64,000 nucleotides of DNA from Flaccisagitta enflata. Lineage: Eukaryota > Chaetognatha > Sagittoidea > Aphragmophora. Within the stretch, counting starts at the first letter, position 1. Every line of letters begins with the position of its first letter. Position numbers and translations under genes: made by a program. The stretch is taken from positions 13,082,001-13,146,000 of the forward strand of contig OZ231126.1 of the NCBI GenBank assembly GCA_965153355.1, given 5' to 3'. This document shows, piece by piece, positions 1-25,999 of the stretch. The notes under the pieces are model-generated. The model made no database searches, was not told where the DNA came from, and was given only the letters and a program-made list of their open reading frames with translations.

Positions 1-629
1 AATGAGAGAGAGCCTGCCGGGCTCAGAGCTTGCAAAACATGAGAGCCCAAGAGCAGAATAGAGAGCCTCGGGCTCGCGGGCTCGCTCTAAAATCAGGCCT
101 GAAAATCATTCACATGTTGCAAATTTCCTTTGCAACAAGGCAAAAACATTAGAACATAATCTGGCTAAAAACATTAAAACATAATCTGGCTAATTAATGA
201 AAGATTGACTAATTTTGCGAGGTCATCTGAAACAGTCACGTGATGATTTTGTTTTTTGTTCCTACAATTTACGTTAGTCCAATGATAATGCAGCCTAAAT
301 CATCAAAATAAAATAACTCGCTTATTTTATAATGAAATTTTTCGGTTTGCCTTTTTTTTTATAGAAATCTCCAGAAACGGATTTGTATGTATATCCATTT
401 TCCCGTGAGTTACGCCTTTTCAAAAGACGCAAGGCATTTTGGCACCATACGCTTTTTAGGTACTTCTTAGAGTATACATTCCTCCATATGTTTATCAGTT
501 AGCTTTTCTGTGGTATTTCTTCAAGTGGGTTTGTATCTGAATGCCTCTTTTCATGTTCATTGTCAAATTCTGCTCGGCGAACAATTAGGACGCATCGTTG
601 CCTCGTCGGCCTTGACAGGCTTCACCCCG

Positions 630-638
630 CATAAAAAG
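630..638 (+). promoter_or_regulatory. TATA-like box of the lectin-like gene
   Basis: CATAAAAAG lies about 60 bases before the start codon at 691. A start of transcription about 25-30 bases downstream would give a 5' leader of about 30 bases. The position and sequence fit a core promoter, but no initiator was established. Confidence 0.5.
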
Positions 639-690
639 TTTGGATCCTGGAAGAAGTAAACGAAGTATTGCAGAGACGAATTCTTTCACA

Positions 691-10598
<9,908 letters not shown>

Positions 10599-10608
10599 TA
10601 TAATGTTT

Positions 10609-10672
10609 GAGCTAACGCTAACGCTAACGCTAGCGCTAACGCAAACGCAAACGCAAACGCTAACGCTTCTTT
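10609..10672 (+). repeat. Hexanucleotide array in the 3' UTR
   Basis: GCTAAC units followed by GCAAAC units, starting 11 bases after the lectin-like stop codon. It should be transcribed in the 3' untranslated region. It is not the usual TTAGG or TTAGGG telomere repeat. Confidence 0.85.
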
Positions 10673-10851
10673 CATAGAAAGGTGGACAAAAACGGCAAAA
10701 AATGCAATGATTGAGTCTTAAACAAGAAGTGTCTCTAACACCTGTCAAACAATTATTGTCACAGTAATATTTCAAGTTAAACAATGAAAAGCGACCTTGT
10801 GCTCGGCCAAGTAACATGAAATTTAGGCTTTGAGTTGTTACTACAGTAATC

Positions 10852-10857
10852 AATAAA
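10852..10857 (+). terminator. Poly(A) signal of the lectin-like gene
   Basis: AATAAA about 250 bases after the stop codon, the first canonical signal after the gene. Confidence 0.55.
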
Positions 10858-12596
10858 AAAGCCGCATTACTATATGGCTGTTTATCATATTGAATATGAA
10901 AAAAAAACTTATCAAAATCTTAAACCTATATCATAATGAGTGTCCAAAATTTGATGACTTGATTGACAACTTTGTATATGAGTTCCTCATCATAATTGAA
11001 TCATTTTTAAGTCTTTATAATAATCTTTTAGCTGCAAAGAGATACAAATTGAGCTCCAATTAATCTGATACGTTTTATTTTCAGGACTCCAAATTTCTCG
11101 ATTGATGAAGGCTGCTTATGTCCACACTTTAATGCATTGCATAGGTTGTTAAAGAAATGAAAATAAAGAGCCCATCGGTAATCATCCCAATCCTGCCAAT
11201 GTTGACGATATGCTATCTTAGAAAAGAGTTGATCACATTGTTGAAGGAAGCTTATCTACACGAAACGTTTATGTAGTCATATGACTAGACTGAAAGGAAG
11301 GTAGTTGGTGATATTTTCAGGATCTCTTGTAGTAGTTTTAACACCTTTCCCTTCTTTCACTACTTAGTTCATAAAAAAACGCAATTTTCTTTAGAAGACT
11401 GGAATTTTTGATAATCAAGTTCTTCAAACCTTTGGAAAAGGGCATGGATCATTAGGACTAGTATCCACTATGACCCCCTGGGCTGAAGTAGGTGCCTGGG
11501 TCATATTTTAGCAAGGAATCAAAGGATGTTGCCAAAAACACCCTCACAGATGAGCAGCTCTACTCACTGATATGTTTTTTTTTTATTTGCAAGTATGAAT
11601 ATATGTATTCATTTATCGTATTTAAAATCAGAAAGAATAAACTGAGCTAAGTGAGTTAGATGAGCTAAAAAGCTCAAAAACGCCCTCACAGATGAACAGC
11701 TTTGCTCATAAACATGTTTTTTTTTTTTTTTTGTATTTGCGTGCTCAAGTAAACATAAATACACTCCTTTATTGATCCTACACAAAATCATAAAAAATTG
11801 AAAAGAATTCCATTCGAATTTTCGTAAATGAATCTTTAAAAATCATAGCGCAAAAAACATTTGTTGTAGAGCATTCTGCTTGGCGCCAAATGAAACAGAA
11901 TTATCAAATTTACTCATCCTATCAATTTTGTCCAATGGTGCAATCGGTCGGTGGAGATTCCCAACTTTCCCAAAAGAAAATGAAAACCTTGTTTCTCTCG
12001 AATATGTCAAAAGGTCCAAGACTGACTTCAACTTTTTTCCCGATTGTTTCTTGTAGAAAAGCAAAAGCTTGAGCTTGAGGCAAAATTGCGCCATTTTATA
12101 CTACCAATGGAATTATCTTCTCTATAGATCTTACCGTAAGGACCACTAAAACATCGCTCACTCCTTACATGGGCTAGCTCACTCACTTCCTTCACTATCT
12201 CGTAGGTGGGTTGAAATTCATGAATGTGATTTTAAGACGCACTGCCTTGTATCACTGATTAGTGAAGACCAGTAAATATCAGTAAAATGCTGAAGGCAAA
12301 GCTGCCCAACTTTTACTGCGTGATAAACTGATCAATAAACTTGTGATCGGCTCGACCCAGTTAATTAGTGCCAGCTGTGGCCCATCTTTAAAATGCAGCC
12401 GGCCTTTGAGTCCATTGGTCGGTCAGATCGTTGGTCTGTCACTTTATTGGTATTTTAATCATTTGGTTCAATCATTTGGTTTAACACTCCACCCACCGAA
12501 TGTACCTTTTTAAAAATCAAGTTACACTAAATACCAACAACTTTAACAATAACAAGTAATAAAGACCGGAGTAATACGAACATTATGAACAGCACA
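10858..12596. other. Intergenic, dispersed repeat at 11480-12110
   Basis: No gene recognised. The stretch 11480-12110 has a same-orientation relative at 42700-43270, sharing CCCTCACAGATGA, ACACTCCTTTATTGAT, ACACAAAATCATAAAAAATTG and GGCGCCAAATGAAA. Confidence 0.6.
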
Positions 12597-12602
12597 TTTA
12601 TT
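12597..12602 (-). terminator. Poly(A) signal of the ABAT gene
   Basis: TTTATT on the plus strand is AATAAA on the gene strand, about 220 bases beyond the ABAT stop codon. Confidence 0.5.
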
Positions 12603-12820
12603 TCAACCTTGTAAATAAAAAGTAACACTGTAACAGAAAAGTACTAAATAGCAAAGTAATCGTTTTATCGCAAATAAGACATGACCTCTGTCTCTCTCAT
12701 GTTCCCACCATTGTTATTCTCTTCCTCTTTGTCTCTCTCTCTCTCTCTGATACAAGCAATTGCTTGCTGCCTTTCAACTTCAAGCGACGACCTTGAGCCT
12801 CTTGACGCCAGCTTGGAACT

Positions 12821-17571
<4,751 letters not shown>

Positions 17572-17701
17572 ACAGCAGCAATGAAACTACAACTACAAAC
17601 GAGTTACATACATCTTTCCTATCCGTGAGAGAAATCTAAACCTGGAATATTGCATAATTTACACTCAATCATGAAGGGGCAGTACAAGTCCTATGAACGT
17701 G

Positions 17702-17707
<6 letters not shown>

Positions 17708-17767
<60 letters not shown>
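17708..17767 (+). repeat. (GA)n array
   Basis: About 60 bases of pure GA shortly upstream of ABAT exon 1 (gene on the other strand). Confidence 0.95.
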
Positions 17768-17769
<2 letters not shown>

Positions 17770-19250
17770 TAGCTACTGGCGTTAATGCATAGCGCCAAAA
17801 CAGCAATTGCGTAATTAGATGATAATGACCTTGAATTTGCCAAAAATCGTCTTTGTAAAATATTGAGAGAGTTGAGTGCCATGTCCTTAAATTTCTTCCT
17901 TTCGAAACTTTTAAAATTTTTGAAATGAGAATGTTGAAAAAGAGTTTTTGAAAGGCCTAAATAAAATTCTCTTATCTTTTTCACGTTGGCGCGTTCTCTT
18001 CCATTTTAGGTGGACTTTGGACCCAATTTTTTTAGGTTACTAAACATTTTGCGACGTTTTTTTTAAAAAGAATAAAAGAAAGGTTACAAAAAGAGGAGGG
18101 GGGATACGAGGCGGTAGACGTGGTTGGATGGTTGGAAACAGTTGTAGAGATGTAGAGTTGTAGAGATGTAGAGATGTACTGAGAGGTTGATTTAATGACG
18201 GCGTCTTCTGGTCTCGTTTTATCGACAACACATGTCTCTCAGGTTGAGAGTCTACATAACGAACAAAATAAATGTCGTCCCCCCGGGAAAAAAATGTAAC
18301 TCAGTTTCTAATTCTGTTTTTTTTTTATTTCAACCTTGAACTTGGTTGCTAATTTTTAACCGTTTGTGGAATATGTTTGAGAACTGGTTTCTCAAGAAAA
18401 ATGTACCGAGACGGGGAGTAGTTACGGGTCAGTGTCACTCTCATGAGAAAAATAAGTCGGGTCATTACTACTGCAACTATGTTGACTATTCTTGGAAGAA
18501 TACACACCTTTCCACACTCCCTTCAAGGGTCAACACTTGACTTGAGATAAATTGTTTATCCTTATCCTTATTATTCGGCAACGACCCAGAGGGGCAGATG
18601 ACCTAAAATTAACACGTAGGCAAAGTTGCTCCTTATTTTTCCTGTTATTGTTTTTCTTCTTTTTTTTATCTCTTCTTCTGCGTCCAACCCATAACCCATC
18701 CCTCTTAGCTGGCTTTACACCTAAATCCCAACTCCCCAACTTCTGCTTTGAGATTGACATTTGACGCTGAGGCCCAATCCAAGTCTCCAGATCTAGTACA
18801 TCTCAGCCTCCAAGCCTAAGTACCGACATTTAGACTCAAACCCTAGCCTCAAGGCCAAGAACCCGAATTTCAAAACCAAATCCAGAGTGGAAAGTGCTAC
18901 ATATTTTGATCTTATGGGTTTGTTGCTCTTCTAAACAAAACCGAGGGCACTGATGACCATCTTATGCTTTAGCGGCAATTCGAAATGGCAGTTTTCATAT
19001 TCTCATTACATGATCTACAATGACCCTCGGAAGCCTGAAACAGAACTTAGTCAAATCATATTTCTGATTTCTTCCCTGGTTTATAAAGTACAACCAACAA
19101 AAATCTGCTACTGATATGGCGTGAGGTGCTTAGGAGCCAAAGTACTATTTCAAGTAGGGCACTAAGCCAGCAGGAACCAGTTTGAATTTCGTTTTTCGCT
19201 TTCCTGCTTCGACTTCCTTTGCCTCTTTCGATACGTTGGTTTTGATGAAA
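17768..19250. other. Non-genic stretch upstream of ABAT
   Basis: No exon or known repeat recognised. It should include the ABAT promoter if transcription starts near exon 1, but no convincing TATA or initiator was found. Confidence 0.4.
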
Positions 19251-19255
19251 AATTC

Positions 19256-19352
<97 letters not shown>
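19256..19352 (+). repeat. (ATTG)n array
   Basis: About 24 near-perfect units of ATTG, also read as TTGA. Confidence 0.95.
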
Positions 19353-19353
<1 letters not shown>

Positions 19354-19467
19354 CAATTGATTATAGCTTTCTATATTTTCCTCTGATCTTTCTTTCATTC
19401 TTCCTTTCTATCACTTTTTCCTCCAGATACTTTTTTTTCTTTTTGAGCTTTTCCTCTTTTTTTTTCT

Positions 19468-19711
19468 GTTTTGGTTACGGACGCGCAACAATAAGTATAA
19501 GAGGCTTTGTCCGTCCGTCCGTTTGTTCATCCGTCGACCCGTTGGTTGATCACACTTGAGTTGGAAACGAGCAAAACGCGCAATAAAGAAACTAGTTATA
19601 GTTGTAATTGCATGTGTGTGGGTGTGTGAGTGCGTGCGTGACTCAAGTGGTAGGGGGTTGGGTTGGGGGAGGCTGGGGATTGGATGCCCCTGCCCACGAT
19701 ATTGCGACCCC
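19468..19711 (-). mobile_element. F2 element interrupted by a palindromic element
   Basis: F2-type sequence (ACGGACGCGCAAC, TATAAGAGGCTTTGTCCGTCC, CCTGCCCACGATATTGCGACCCCGCG), matching 8800-9010. Its continuation CACTTGTT appears only after 20352, beyond the inserted palindrome. Confidence 0.65.
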
Positions 19712-20352
19712 GCGCACTTCTATCTGACAGAGGATTTGAGACAAGAATGATATCACTCTAGATTTTTTGCATTTTTGTGTAGGTCATGGGTATACAAATC
19801 AAGAACTACCCAGTGCTAAATCATCCCTAGAGCGTTTTTTGAAAAAAAGAAGAAAAATTCAAAATTTTCTGCGTCATTTTGCAAAAAGAATTTTGCACAT
19901 TGGTTAAGCTCATTTTTTGAGTGCATATTGTTAATCCTGATGGGATTTCCTTCAATTTGATAGGTCACACTACATGGTTTTGATAATAAATTCAGTTTTC
20001 ATTATTTAGGCCACCATTGTAATTTTCTTTTTTTTTTTTGACGATGGCTTAAACAATGAAAATGATATTTTTTGCAAAATCCTTGAGTGCGACCTATCAA
20101 ATGAAAGGAAATTGCATCAGGCAAATGAATATTCAGTCAAAAAATGAGTCAAAAGAACATGCAAAATTTTTCATGCAAAATAAGCTGAAAGTAAGAAATT
20201 TTCACTTTTTTTCATAAACCGCTTAAGTGATAATTTTCCACTGGATAATTCTTGAATTGTATGCCCATGACTTACTAAAAAAAAAAAATAAATAAAAAAA
20301 ATTAAAAGAAAAATCATTTCTGTCTAAATTCCTCTGTCAGACAGAAGTGCGC
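19712..20352. mobile_element. Palindromic (fold-back) element, about 640 bp
   Basis: Left end GCGCACTTCTATCTGACAG matches the reverse complement of the right end, CTGTCAGACAGAAGTGCGC. The inverted similarity extends inward through AATTCTTGAATTGTATGCCC-like blocks to about 19990 and 20090. No coding capacity. A related half copy is at 30990-31300. Confidence 0.75.
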
Positions 20353-20433
20353 ATCACTTGTTCATCTTTGTTTCATTTCTTTGATATTCTTTTCTTTTTT
20401 TCATAATTATTGATATTTTTTCCTCTTCTCTTT

Positions 20434-20555
20434 TTAGTCGCGAACACGCGACTCTAGAACTTGCCTTGTCGGTTGGTCAGTGTGTCGGTCATGTTACATG
20501 CTCCTACATTTCTGTTTTGGGTCCTCCTCGTCCTTGTCTCTCTTTTTCTCTCTCT

Positions 20556-20645
<90 letters not shown>
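20434..20645. repeat. F2 fragment followed by (CT)n
   Basis: TTTTTAGTCGCGAACACGCG at about 20434 is an F2 terminal hairpin. A CT array covers about 20543-20645. Confidence 0.7.
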
Positions 20646-20649
<4 letters not shown>

Positions 20650-21696
20650 CCATGGCTTTCTCGCCATATTCTCATCATTTTCCTCTCTCCTTCGATTATG
20701 TAAATGAACTTGTTGTTGGTTGTGCGTTGAAGATGTTTGACCACTGATCACTTTATGAACCAACCGTCCGTGAACAAAAAAAAAAAAAAAGAAAAGAAAA
20801 AAGACTACGCTTCTCGGGTCCGTGGATCCAGAATGAGTTCATGGTTCGGTCCAGTTGTTAGATACAACCCACTCGCGCGCGTACCCAGCATTCAGTTATA
20901 TGGCAGAGATATGAAAGCTTTGACTGTAAGAACATTCACATAGCCATCAAATTAAGTATAAGTCAAAAGTCAACAAAATAGGTCATAAGACTGAAAAGCA
21001 GAATCGTAAAATAGTTCTCATGTTCAATATTTGACCAACAAGGCGCGAGAAGCTGTTCTTGGCATTGCTTGAACGCACCCTTTAACAGACACGTCAGCGA
21101 CTGAGCGTGATTAAAGAAAAATCACTCTCCAGAAATGAAGGGGGAAGGGAACTTTAAGAATCTTTGGCTATGAGGGTCAAAGTTACAGCTGGAATCTGAC
21201 CAACTGCCTTAACAATGTTTATAACATGCAAAATATAGAGAGTCTCGGTAAAATGACTACCAAAGAAACTATGTGGAACAGAAAGCGATTTTGTCAAAAG
21301 AGCATCTATCGAGACAAAAGACAAACGCTCAGATTGTTGCTTCTCCATTGGAAGTACCGATTTACTCAAGATTTTAAAAATTCTGGTTGAAAAAAAAATC
21401 ATACCGGTACTATACTTTAACAAGGCCGGATATTTGATATTCAAATTACTCTGCATTTTTTCCGCAATGAAAGGGAAATTTTAAACAGGTACACAGAAAG
21501 ACAAAGAAAGACGATTGGGCAGAGAAGAAAACGAAAAAAAAAATCAGAGGAAAGAGTCTCAGTAAGTATGTTGAAACCACGCCATGAAAGTGTTCTAACA
21601 ATCAGAATGACAGAAAGAACTTTCACAGTTGAGAAACGGCGAAGTTTTAACGCCCATCAATGCTTCTTATTAGAGTGCAGAGGAAACCAGACAACC

Positions 21697-21699
<3 letters not shown>
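20646..21699. other. Non-genic stretch
   Basis: No credible exon, RNA gene or tandem repeat recognised. Confidence 0.35.

Positions 21700-21774
<75 letters not shown>
21700..21774 (+). repeat. (GA)n array
   Basis: About 75 bases of pure GA. Confidence 0.95.
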
Positions 21775-21776
<2 letters not shown>

Positions 21777-21815
21777 TAACAGAGGAAGATAGAAAAAAAA
21801 GTGAGATACACACAT

Positions 21816-21966
21816 AAACAAGGCCGGATACACGGCCAAAACCAGTTGCGGACGGGTGGGCAGGGGCGGAAATGCGCGTTTACACACTTTTCCAACTCGA
21901 TCACCACGGACGGACCAACGGACGGACCAACGGACGGACAAAGCCTCCGTGTCCGCAACTAAAAAA
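21816..21966 (+). mobile_element. F2 element, compact complete copy
   Basis: Begins AAACAAGGCCGGATACACGG, then CCAGTTGCGGACGGGTGGGC, a GGCGGAAATGCGCGTTT block, GGACGGACCAACGGAC repeats, and ends GTCCGCAACTAAAA. It has no terminal inverted repeats. It serves as a reference for the family. Confidence 0.7.
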
Positions 21967-22666
21967 GACATGAACATAAAATGCTGCATTTGTTGACCTA
22001 GTTTTCCTTTGCTCTAGCTTGCAAATCTTACCAACCCAATCAATATACAGAGAACCACTTTAGGTTTAGCAATGGGCATCCATTTAATAATTCAATAATT
22101 GATTGAGAAAAAAAACGTTTCTCTTTTTTTAGTTTTTAGCAAATCGTAAGTGCAAATTTTTAGCAGATACAGATACAGATACAGATACAGATACATTTAA
22201 TTTGACCCAAATAGTTAGCGCCACAATACAATCACTACAAGTCATCAAAGAATTACGTACAGCTGGAAATAAAGCTAAAAGTATTGCATCAGTTACTATA
22301 TAGATGTGGGTCAGGGCTAGTGAAGAGCTTTGTAGACGGCAATAACTGTGTGAGACGAATCATGCGTGAATGGATACTGCTCGGGGCTCACTCACCCTAG
22401 CAAATAATTTTTTTTTTTAATTCTGTCTGCCCGGCGGTTGGCTTCGCGGGGCTATTACGTCAAAATCAGCCACAGCTCAGACTTTTGAGGACCATGGACC
22501 ATGGACCATGGATCCCAATCAATATCACTAATTACATGGGATGTTTTTGCATTTTCGACTTTTTTCATGTCAGAATGTATATTTAAATGCATACAAGGAA
22601 AATAAGTAAATCTACGCAAATACAACAATATACTTTCAGAGATATTATATGTATGGTGAGTAATTA

Positions 22667-23277
22667 CTATCTTAGAAATAAATATACGGACAGCTGTTTA
22701 TAGTCATAGCGCGCTTAATTTTCATCGTAAAACATTCGTTTTTTTTAGAAATGCGCGTCTTCGAAAGATCTAGCGATCTAGACCAAGCGCAATACTGTAT
22801 CTTTATTCGTTTAGAAATGAGAGCTGAAAGAGTAAAACGTTTGCTTTTCGAATTTGGAAGAAAATGGCGGAAAAACTTTCATCATACCCCTCAGCGCCAT
22901 CTAGATTTGTTTTCTCCGGGATTTTTCTTTTCAATTTCGGTTTTTTTTTACAATGCCTCTGGAAAAACGCATTTCCCTAGATACCAAAGGGGCAATTATC
23001 GCTTTAAGGGGTGAAGGCCTCAGTTTACGCGCAATCGGACATATATATGGGCAACTTCAAAAGAAGTGCTGAAAAGAATTGCGCTTTTGGTTTGGGAGAA
23101 GATCACTCCAAATTACTTGGCGTCACTCTACGATTCAATGCCAAGCCAAATGCAAACAGTGGTCGATGCCCAAGGCGGACATATGAAGTATTAGGCGTTT
23201 TTCAACATGTTTATGTACTTTTCTAGTCAATAAATGAACTTTTTTATCAAGTGTCCGTATATTTATTTCCAAGATAG
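22667..23277 (+). mobile_element. Internally deleted Tc1/mariner element
   Basis: Terminal inverted repeats CTATCTTAGAAATAAATATA at the left and its near-complement at the right (ending CCAAGATAG), each next to a TA target. At about 611 bp it is far shorter than an autonomous element of roughly 1.3-2 kb. Confidence 0.85.
22953..23194 (+). pseudogene. Tc1/mariner transposase remnant (N- and C-terminal pieces)
   Basis: A frame from 22953 gives EKRISLDTKGAIIALR and GEGLSLRAIG, like the N-terminal helix-turn-helix of Tc1-type transposases, and stops soon after. A second frame ends with ITPNYLASLYDSMPSQ and GGHMKY at 23194, like the transposase C-terminus. The catalytic core between them is deleted, so no active enzyme is made. 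Confidence 0.75.
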
Positions 23278-23280
23278 TAT

Positions 23281-23441
23281 TAATGAAGCAGAAAACATCA
23301 CTTATGGATACACATACATTTATTGATGGAAAATAGTCTGAATTTTCGAACATCGTGAGCAAGCTAAATTGTTCAAGAATTCAGACTATTTTCCATCAAT
23401 AAATGTATGTGTATCCATGAGTCATTTTTTCTGCTTCATTA
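23281..23441. mobile_element. Short inverted-repeat element beside the Tc1 remnant
   Basis: Arms 23281-23344 and 23378-23441 are near-perfect reverse complements (TAATGAAGCAGAAAA ... TTTTCTGCTTCATTA) with a 33-base loop. It starts two bases after the TA flanking the Tc1 element. Confidence 0.85.
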
Positions 23442-23699
23442 ACAATATACATGTAACAGCACCCAATTTCTAGAAAAAAGACAGAACAAAAAAGATCAAA
23501 ACAAAACAAAGAAAAAAAAAGAGAAAAAATAATGGTAACTTTCTGTAAAACTGCCAACAATTTTTGCCGAGGCACTTATTGAAAGGAAGATTATATCATT
23601 CGCCCCCTTATAAAGATTTTTTAATGTCATATTCTTGTTCATGCATGGAATTGAAAATCCATTGACGAAACACAAAGCGATCATAAATCTAATTTGTTT

Positions 23700-23850
23700 A
23701 TTTTTACCGCATCTCCATAAGAGGCTTTGTCTGTCCGTTAGTCTGTCCGTCGGTCCGTCTTTTGGTCCATCCGTCCGTCCGTGGCGTTTTGATGCTGTTG
23801 ATATCACGTAACTTTCAAACATAACAAGGGATGCGAAAGCGGTTGTCCGC
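23700..23850 (-). mobile_element. F2 fragment
   Basis: TAAGAGGCTTTGTCTGTCCG followed by GTCCGTCCGTCCG-type sequence and a CGGTTGTCCGC block. Diverged and probably truncated. Confidence 0.5.
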
Positions 23851-24484
23851 TTCCAATTCGGTGGGTGGGATAGCTACTAGTATTTTAACTACAAAAAAAA
23901 GCAGAAGCAGAAGCGGTATGAAATTCGACCACTACCACGCCCCTATACCCCTGTACCCCTATCCCCCTATACTTAAGTCACAAAAGCGGTTTTTTTTTGA
24001 CAGAATTATTCCGAGCGTCATTCAGAGTTAAAGCTTAACAAACAAAGGACCGAAATCCCGCAGAACACAATTTAGTTACATCCACTCTTCCATCCGTCGC
24101 CTGTGCGTCCCCTTTGGCTATAGGCCTAAAGCCTCAATCCCGGCCTCTAAGGTCAAAAATCAGTCCTCAGTTTTAAGGCCTAAAATCAGCCCTCTGAGGT
24201 CATCAAGTGATGTATGAGTGAAATCTCATAACATGCCGTTTATCTTAACCCAACAGAGTTAGAGAGAAAAGCATAGAATCAAATGGAAAACATACTTGAA
24301 ACTAACAGCAAATAACATAGTGATGGATTTTCTCCTATAAGAAAACAGTTACAACAACCAAACTATTCCCATTTTAAGGTGGCATCCAAGATATCTCAAA
24401 CGCGACCAATCAGGGGGAAACGCTTTTCTCCTTTTTTTTTTTCTTTTTTTGAAGTTGTACCAACTTCAAAAGAGGGCTGTTTCT

Positions 24485-24640
24485 AAACAAGGCCAGATAC
24501 ACAGCCAATACCAGTCGCGGACCAGTGGGCAGGGGCGGAAATGCGCGTTTTCGCACTTTCTGTACTCGACGACCTCTACGGACCAACCGACCAACCGACG
24601 GACAAAGCCTCTTATAAAGTCGCTAGTCCGCGACTAAACA
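24485..24640 (+). mobile_element. F2 element
   Basis: AAACAAGGCCAGATACACAG start, CCAGTGGGCAGGGGCGG block, GACCAACCGACC repeats and AGTCCGCGACTAAA end. Confidence 0.7.
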
Positions 24641-24693
24641 GTTGAGCTACAGTAGACTCATTGACCTCATTTGGAAGATTTGTCGCCAATCTT

Positions 24694-24857
24694 AACAAGG
24701 CTGGATGCAGGGCACTCTAGTCGCGGAAGGGTGGGCAGGGAAAAAGGAGCAAAAAATTGCTTACATGTTAAATATGTTACCGACAGACAGACGGACCGAA
24801 CAACCGACCGACCGACATTCAAACCGACACGGTAAGTTGCGTGTCGGCGACTAAAAA
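24694..24857 (+). mobile_element. F2 element, diverged
   Basis: AACAAGGCTGGATGCAG start, GTGGGCAGGG block, GACCGACCGACATTC repeats and GTCGGCGACTAAAA end, 53 bases after another F2 copy in the same orientation. Confidence 0.6.
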
Positions 24858-25660
24858 CGCCAGCAATATGGGGGTCTTTTGCTCAATTCATTCAGAAGCC
24901 ATGAGCTTACAAACATGGATCGGATAAAGATTTTACCCAAATTTGCTTCATTCTTTCTTACGCTAGGACTCCAAGGTTAACAAATAATTCCCCGCGATGA
25001 ATTCTAAAATACTACAGTATGATTCTTCTGACACAAAAGAGAATTGTATTACTCTGCTTTGGTTCGAGAAACTCAAAATAAAACAAAAGCGTCAAATAGA
25101 TCATGGTTTGCAGATTTTTCCTGTTCTTTTAATAAAATTTTCTGTCGATTATTGCCATCATGTGATTACAAACAAAACTAGTGTTTTTGTGAAAAAAAGA
25201 CAGATTTTACAAGCAGAATTTCTTGATCAAATCACCGCAAATGGATATCGTTGCCTAATTTTGATCCTAGAAGTGGTAATACATGGATTAATATGACTTT
25301 TGCCTCCAATTTGATTTAGAAACATACATTGTTCAATTATTTAGAGAAAAAATTGAGATTCGAAGATTTGAAGACTTTTTGAGCTCCGCGAAGAAAAATT
25401 GTTTTCCCTTTTTCTCATGAGGCGTTTGGGGAATTTTGTGCTTTTCTGGAGCTGAATGGGTCTACGCATGAATTAATAGCTAAGAAAGAGCTAATTCCCC
25501 TCTTTCAGATGACGCCAAGCCGAATTCGGTGCGATTGATAGTTCCGGAGCTATGATTTTCTGAGTCTTTTTTATTTTTTTCCCATTTTCCCCTTTTTTTC
25601 CAAAGATCAATATTCTTTACTGATCCTAATTTTGGGCCCTTTGTAACATGAAAAAAGATT
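24858..25660. other. AT-rich stretch, no gene recognised
   Basis: A 99-codon plus-strand frame at 24997-25296 is Ile/Lys-rich with no recognisable domain and no supporting splice or promoter signal. It is more likely chance than a gene. Confidence 0.4.
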
Positions 25661-25978
<318 letters not shown>

Positions 25979-25999
25979 ATTTTGTCTCAAAAATGGTAG

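Noticed and set aside
10609-10672. Interstitial telomere repeat
   Set aside because: The units GCTAAC and GCAAAC do not match TTAGG, TTAGGG or TTAGGC on either strand.
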